64,000 nt of DNA from NCBI RefSeq assembly GCF_000270285.1, contig NC_015738.1:496001-560000 (forward strand), given 5' to 3'. Both the position numbers and the translations under genes were made by a program. Each line of letters begins with the position of its first letter. Position 1 is the first letter of the stretch. The notes under the pieces were generated by a model. The model had not been told where the DNA came from and made no database searches. It saw nothing but the letters and a program-made list of their open reading frames with translations. The stretch is from Eggerthella sp. YY7918. GTDB taxonomy: Bacteria; Actinomycetota; Coriobacteriia; Coriobacteriales; Eggerthellaceae. This document shows positions 60,832 to 64,000 of this stretch, in pieces.

Positions 60832-63800
60832 CGCCCCTGTCGGCGGGAACGGTCCACGACGAGCTTTCCTGCTGGAGCCTCCACAGCCTCGCGTACAGCC
60901 CGTCTTCGGCGAGCAGCGTCTTGTGGTTCCCCTCCTCCGCCACGCGCCCGCTGTCTAGGACGACGATCTTGTCCGCATTGGCGACGGTCCTCAGTCGATG
61001 GGCGATGACGATTACCGTTTTGCCTGCGCACAGGGTTCCGACCGCTCTCTGGATAAGCGTCTCGTTCTCGGGGTCGAGCGAGGCGGTCGCCTCGTCGAGG
61101 AGCACCACGGGCGCGTCTTTCAGGAGAGCCCTCGCAATGGAGAGGCGCTGGCGCTCCCCGCCCGAGAGGGAGGCGCCGTTCTCGCCCAGCACCGTGTCGA
61201 ACCCCTGGGGAAGCCTCTCGATGAACTCCAGGCAGTGCGCCGCCCTTGCAGCCTCGGCCACCTCTTCGTCGGAGGCGCCTTCGCGGCCGATGCGAATATT
61301 GTTCGCAACCGTGTCGTCGAAAAGGATCACGTCCTGGAAGACTATGGAGACGTGCGCGAGCCACGATTCCTCGGAGAACCCGGCGATGTCCTTGCCCGAG
61401 CAGAGGATCCTGCCGCTGTCCGGCTCCCAGAATTTCGCCGCCAGCTGGGCGCAGGTCGACTTGCCCGAGCCGCTCGGCCCGACGAGCGCGGTGACTCTTC
61501 CTTCCTGCGCGTCGAAGCTGACGCCGTGAAGGACCTCCTCGTCGCCGTACCCGAACCGGACGCCCTGGAAGGACAGGTCGTGGCCGGGCACATCCGCCGA
61601 GGCGGACCCCCTCGCTTCGGGCTCGTCCATGACCGCCTTGATCCGGGCCGTCTTGGTCGAGAGGTTGAGAAGGTTGGGCAGCTGCGAGACGAGGGCGAGG
61701 ATGGGCCCGTAGACGCGGGAGACGATGAGCAAGAACATGAGCAGAACCATGAAGTCGACGCCGCCGGAGGCGAGAAGCACCGCCCCGACGCAGGCGGTCA
61801 AACCGACTCCCGAGCGGAGGATGGCGCTTGCAAGGGAGACGGAGACGTCGACGGCGAGCTCGACCCGCATCGTCACCCTCTTGAGCTCGAGCATCGCCTG
61901 CTCCATGGCGGCGGAGTCCTTGCCCACCGCCCTGCAGGCCCTTATGTCCTTGATGCCTTCGAGGTAGTCCTGCACGCGCGCCAGCGCATCCAGGCGGACG
62001 CGGTTCTGCCTTTCGAAAAGGCGCGACTGATGGCGTCGGCTCAAGGCGATGACCCCCGCCGAAAGCGGAAGCGTGACCATAACGCAGCAGGCGAGCCTCC
62101 AGTCGAAGAAGGCGAGCATCACGCAGATGACCACAGTCGACACGATTCCGGCGATGAGCTGCGGGAGCGTCGAGGAGAGCATGGACTCCTGCGCCGTCAC
62201 GTCCCCCATGATGCGGTCGGCAACGTCGGTCGTGTCCCGGCGGTTGAAGAAGCTCATGGGCAGCTTCCTCAGGTGGTCGGCGAGGCGCAGGCGGATGCCC
62301 TCGGACTCGGTGTAGGCGGCCACGTAGGTTTTCTTGTAGTCGTTCCTCGAGGCGAAAAAGACCACGACCGCCCCCGCGATCCCAACGGCAAAGATCGCCC
62401 AGAGCGCGCTCGCGTCGAAGGGCTCGCCCGCAAGGGTCCCCACAAGGGCCGCGAACGCGGCGACCGTGCAGACGAAGGGAATCATGAGGGCCAGGTCGCT
62501 CAGGGTGCATGCAAGGGCGGAGCGCTTGAGGCCAGAATAACCCTGCTTGGAGAGATTGAACGCCCTCTGAAGCCAAGGGGCTTTGCCGGCCGACGGCTCA
62601 CTGAACGCCTCCGCGGAGCCGTGCTCCTCAACAGAGCCATCCCGAGCCGCATGAACGGCTGACGTTTCGGGAACTTCGCCTTTGCTGTCAGTCGATGCGG
62701 ATTCGATCCCCCATTCGACCGCCTCCGTGTACTGGCCCCACATCTTCGCATACGTCCCCGATGCGGCGAGGAGCTCTTCATGGGTGCCCTCCTCGACTTT
62801 GCGCCCGCCGTCAAGCACGACTATCTTGTCGGCGCCGACGACGGTGGAGAGCCTGTGGGCGATCATGATCACGGTCTTGCCGGCCATGAGCCTCTCGAAC
62901 GCCATCTGGATCAAATGCTCGTTCTCGGGGTCGGAGAACGCGGTCGCCTCGTCCAGCACCACGATGGGCGCGTCCGAGATGATCGAGCGCGCGATGGCTA
63001 TCCGCTGCTGCTCGCCGCCGGACAGGTGCACGCCCTCGGAGCCTATTACCGTGGCGTAGCCGTGGGGAAGGCTGCTGATGAATGCGTCCGCCTGGGCGGC
63101 CTTCGCCGCCTCGACCACCTCGTCATCGGTCGCCCCCGGCCTGCCGCGCCTGATGTTGTCCGCGATGCTCTCGCGGAACAGGTGGGAATCCTGGAACACC
63201 AGGCTGAGGCTGCCCATCAATTCGTCCTGGCTCATCTCGCGGACGTCGACGCCGCCGACGAGAACCTGGCCCGAATCGACGTCCCAGAAGCGGGCGACGA
63301 GGTTCGCCAGCGTCGATTTGCCCGAGCCGCTCGGCCCCACGACCGCGCATACCGTGCCGGCAGGGATTTCCAGCGAGACGTCGCGCAACGCCGGCTCCGC
63401 GTCGTCCTCGTAGGAGAAAGTCACGTCCCGAAGGAACACCGAGGCGTCCTTCGGGGTTTTCGGCGCCTCGGGACAAGAGAGCTCCTCGATGCCGAGCACC
63501 GAGTCGATGCGGTCGATGTTTGCCTGGGCGAGCATCCCGTCCTCGCTCACGTAGAGGATCTTCGCGAACACGCTCGATATCGAATGCACGAACAGGAGGT
63601 AGAAGACGAGCGAGAGCACGAACGTCGGCCAGTCCTGCGCGCCCGGGGCGAGGAGTATGCCGACGGGCAGGACGAACAGGTACGCGTTGTTGATGATCGC
63701 CGTGAAGCCTGGCATGGAGTTCCGGAAGAAGAGCGTGACGTCGAGGGAAAGCCCCGTGTAGTCCTTGATCGCGTCTGTGAGCCGCTTGAACGATCTCGCC

Positions 63801-64000
63801 GTCTGGCCGAAGGCCTTCACGACGCGCATGCCGCGAACGTACTCAACGGCGGCGTTGCCCATCTGCTCTTTCACTTCCTGGTAGCGCCCCATGCTCGCCA
63901 TGACGCGCTTGTCGGCGTAGCCGGAGAACTGCACGACGCATGCGACGGCGACCGCCGCCAACGTAGCGACGCCGAAGCGCCAGTCGAAGACGAAGAGCAG
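60803..64000 (-). CDS. Fused double ABC transporter (TMD-NBD-TMD-NBD), 5' end outside window
   Basis: More than 1050 codons. The frame is open to the edge (FDWRFGVATLAAV upstream), so the first membrane helices are missing. NBD1: GPSGSGKST, LSGGEQQR, VVLDEATAFSDPENE; a linker of about 60 polar residues; TMD2; NBD2: GPSGSGKST, LSGGERQR, VVLLDEATASLDPENE. It corresponds to the two separate half-units at 55526-59066 joined in one chain. Substrate unknown; DtxR context suggests a metal or metallophore. Confidence 0.88.
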   Translation of the reverse strand: MLFVFDWRFGVATLAAVAVACVVQFSGYADKRVMASMGRYQEVKEQMGNAAVEYVRGMRVVKAFGQTARSFKRLTDAIKDYTGLSLDVTLFFRNSMPGFTAIINNAYLFVLPVGILLAPGAQDWPTFVLSLVFYLLFVHSISSVFAKILYVSEDGMLAQANIDRIDSVLGIEELSCPEAPKTPKDASVFLRDVTFSYEDDAEPALRDVSLEIPAGTVCAVVGPSGSGKSTLANLVARFWDVDSGQVLVGGVDVREMSQDELMGSLSLVFQDSHLFRESIADNIRRGRPGATDDEVVEAAKAAQADAFISSLPHGYATVIGSEGVHLSGGEQQRIAIARSIISDAPIVVLDEATAFSDPENEHLIQMAFERLMAGKTVIMIAHRLSTVVGADKIVVLDGGRKVEEGTHEELLAASGTYAKMWGQYTEAVEWGIESASTDSKGEVPETSAVHAARDGSVEEHGSAEAFSEPSAGKAPWLQRAFNLSKQGYSGLKRSALACTLSDLALMIPFVCTVAAFAALVGTLAGEPFDASALWAIFAVGIAGAVVVFFASRNDYKKTYVAAYTESEGIRLRLADHLRKLPMSFFNRRDTTDVADRIMGDVTAQESMLSSTLPQLIAGIVSTVVICVMLAFFDWRLACCVMVTLPLSAGVIALSRRHQSRLFERQNRVRLDALARVQDYLEGIKDIRACRAVGKDSAAMEQAMLELKRVTMRVELAVDVSVSLASAILRSGVGLTACVGAVLLASGGVDFMVLLMFLLIVSRVYGPILALVSQLPNLLNLSTKTARIKAVMDEPEARGSASADVPGHDLSFQGVRFGYGDEEVLHGVSFDAQEGRVTALVGPSGSGKSTCAQLAAKFWEPDSGRILCSGKDIAGFSEESWLAHVSIVFQDVILFDDTVANNIRIGREGASDEEVAEAARAAHCLEFIERLPQGFDTVLGENGASLSGGERQRLSIARALLKDAPVVLLDEATASLDPENETLIQRAVGTLCAGKTVIVIAHRLRTVANADKIVVLDSGRVAEEGNHKTLLAEDGLYARLWRLQQESSSWTVPADRGDAADVPTGR

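Noticed and set aside
60998-62662. Antisense open frame (554 codons) opposite the fused ABC transporter
   Set aside because: Composition is that of a GC-rich shadow; the opposite strand has all ABC motifs.
1-64000. CRISPR arrays, tRNA, rRNA or insertion-sequence transposases
   Set aside because: None could be seen: no regularly spaced repeats, no cloverleaf-like sequences and no transposase motifs.

Overview
The window looks like the chromosome of a Coriobacteriia member, most likely Eggerthellaceae. The reasons are the high-GC coding, a LuxR-type regulator fused to a many-pass membrane domain and divergent from a Tat-exported FAD reductase, and a housekeeping run rarA-DUF948-PerM-alaS-ruvX-mltG-yqeG-aroC-aroK-aroB-aroQ-pepQ-efp. 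Genus cannot be decided from sequence reading alone.

Layout. 1-1.8 kb: 3' end of a cell-wall surface protein with a terminator. 1.95-5.4 kb: membrane LuxR regulator divergent from a flavin reductase of the fumarate-reductase family. 5.46-5.63 kb: a probable 6S RNA on the minus strand. 5.9-19.7 kb: conserved core genes on the plus strand, including four consecutive shikimate-pathway genes and EF-P. 19.7-24.5 kb: a tightly coupled minus-strand signalling operon (truncated CheR, MCP, GGDEF protein, degenerate CheA-like protein, CheW). CheR is cut inside its conserved SAM motif, which marks the edge of an accessory region running to the end of the window.

Accessory region, 24.5-64 kb. Its backbone is an integrative and conjugative element: XRE repressor, Xis-like protein and tyrosine integrase (26.9-28.8 kb); accessory mobilisation, ParAB and relaxase genes (28.8-34.3 kb); an Abi protein with a HEPN motif (34.4-35.4 kb); a class B sortase and a large surface adhesin (35.5-39.5 kb); a type IV secretion module with VirB6-like, peptidoglycan hydrolase, VirB4, PrgI, small pilin-like, VirD4 and PcfB-like proteins (39.6-49.2 kb); then a DnaC-like loader, a winged-helix protein and two small HTH proteins (49.2-51.7 kb). 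One operator type (CAGAAC-N6-GTTCTG-like) lies at the repressor, the xis-int operon and parA, so one repressor probably controls excision and partition together.

Around the backbone lie cassettes of similar design: a TetR gene at the head, effector genes, and a short DtxR/MntR-like gene at the tail. Cassette 1 (25.0-26.8 kb) carries a methyltransferase. Cassette 2 (52.1-59.8 kb) carries a heterodimeric ABC exporter-fold pair and a complete ECF transporter. Cassette 3 (60.4 kb to the edge) carries a fused double ABC protein whose 5' end is outside the window. The same 12-bp sequence, in the same orientation, lies in the tails of dtxR1 and dtxR2, in a broken dtxR fragment and in a terminator loop at 24.64 kb. 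It may be an attachment core used for stepwise accretion of elements.

All functional calls are from motifs and gene context read by eye. No database search was possible.
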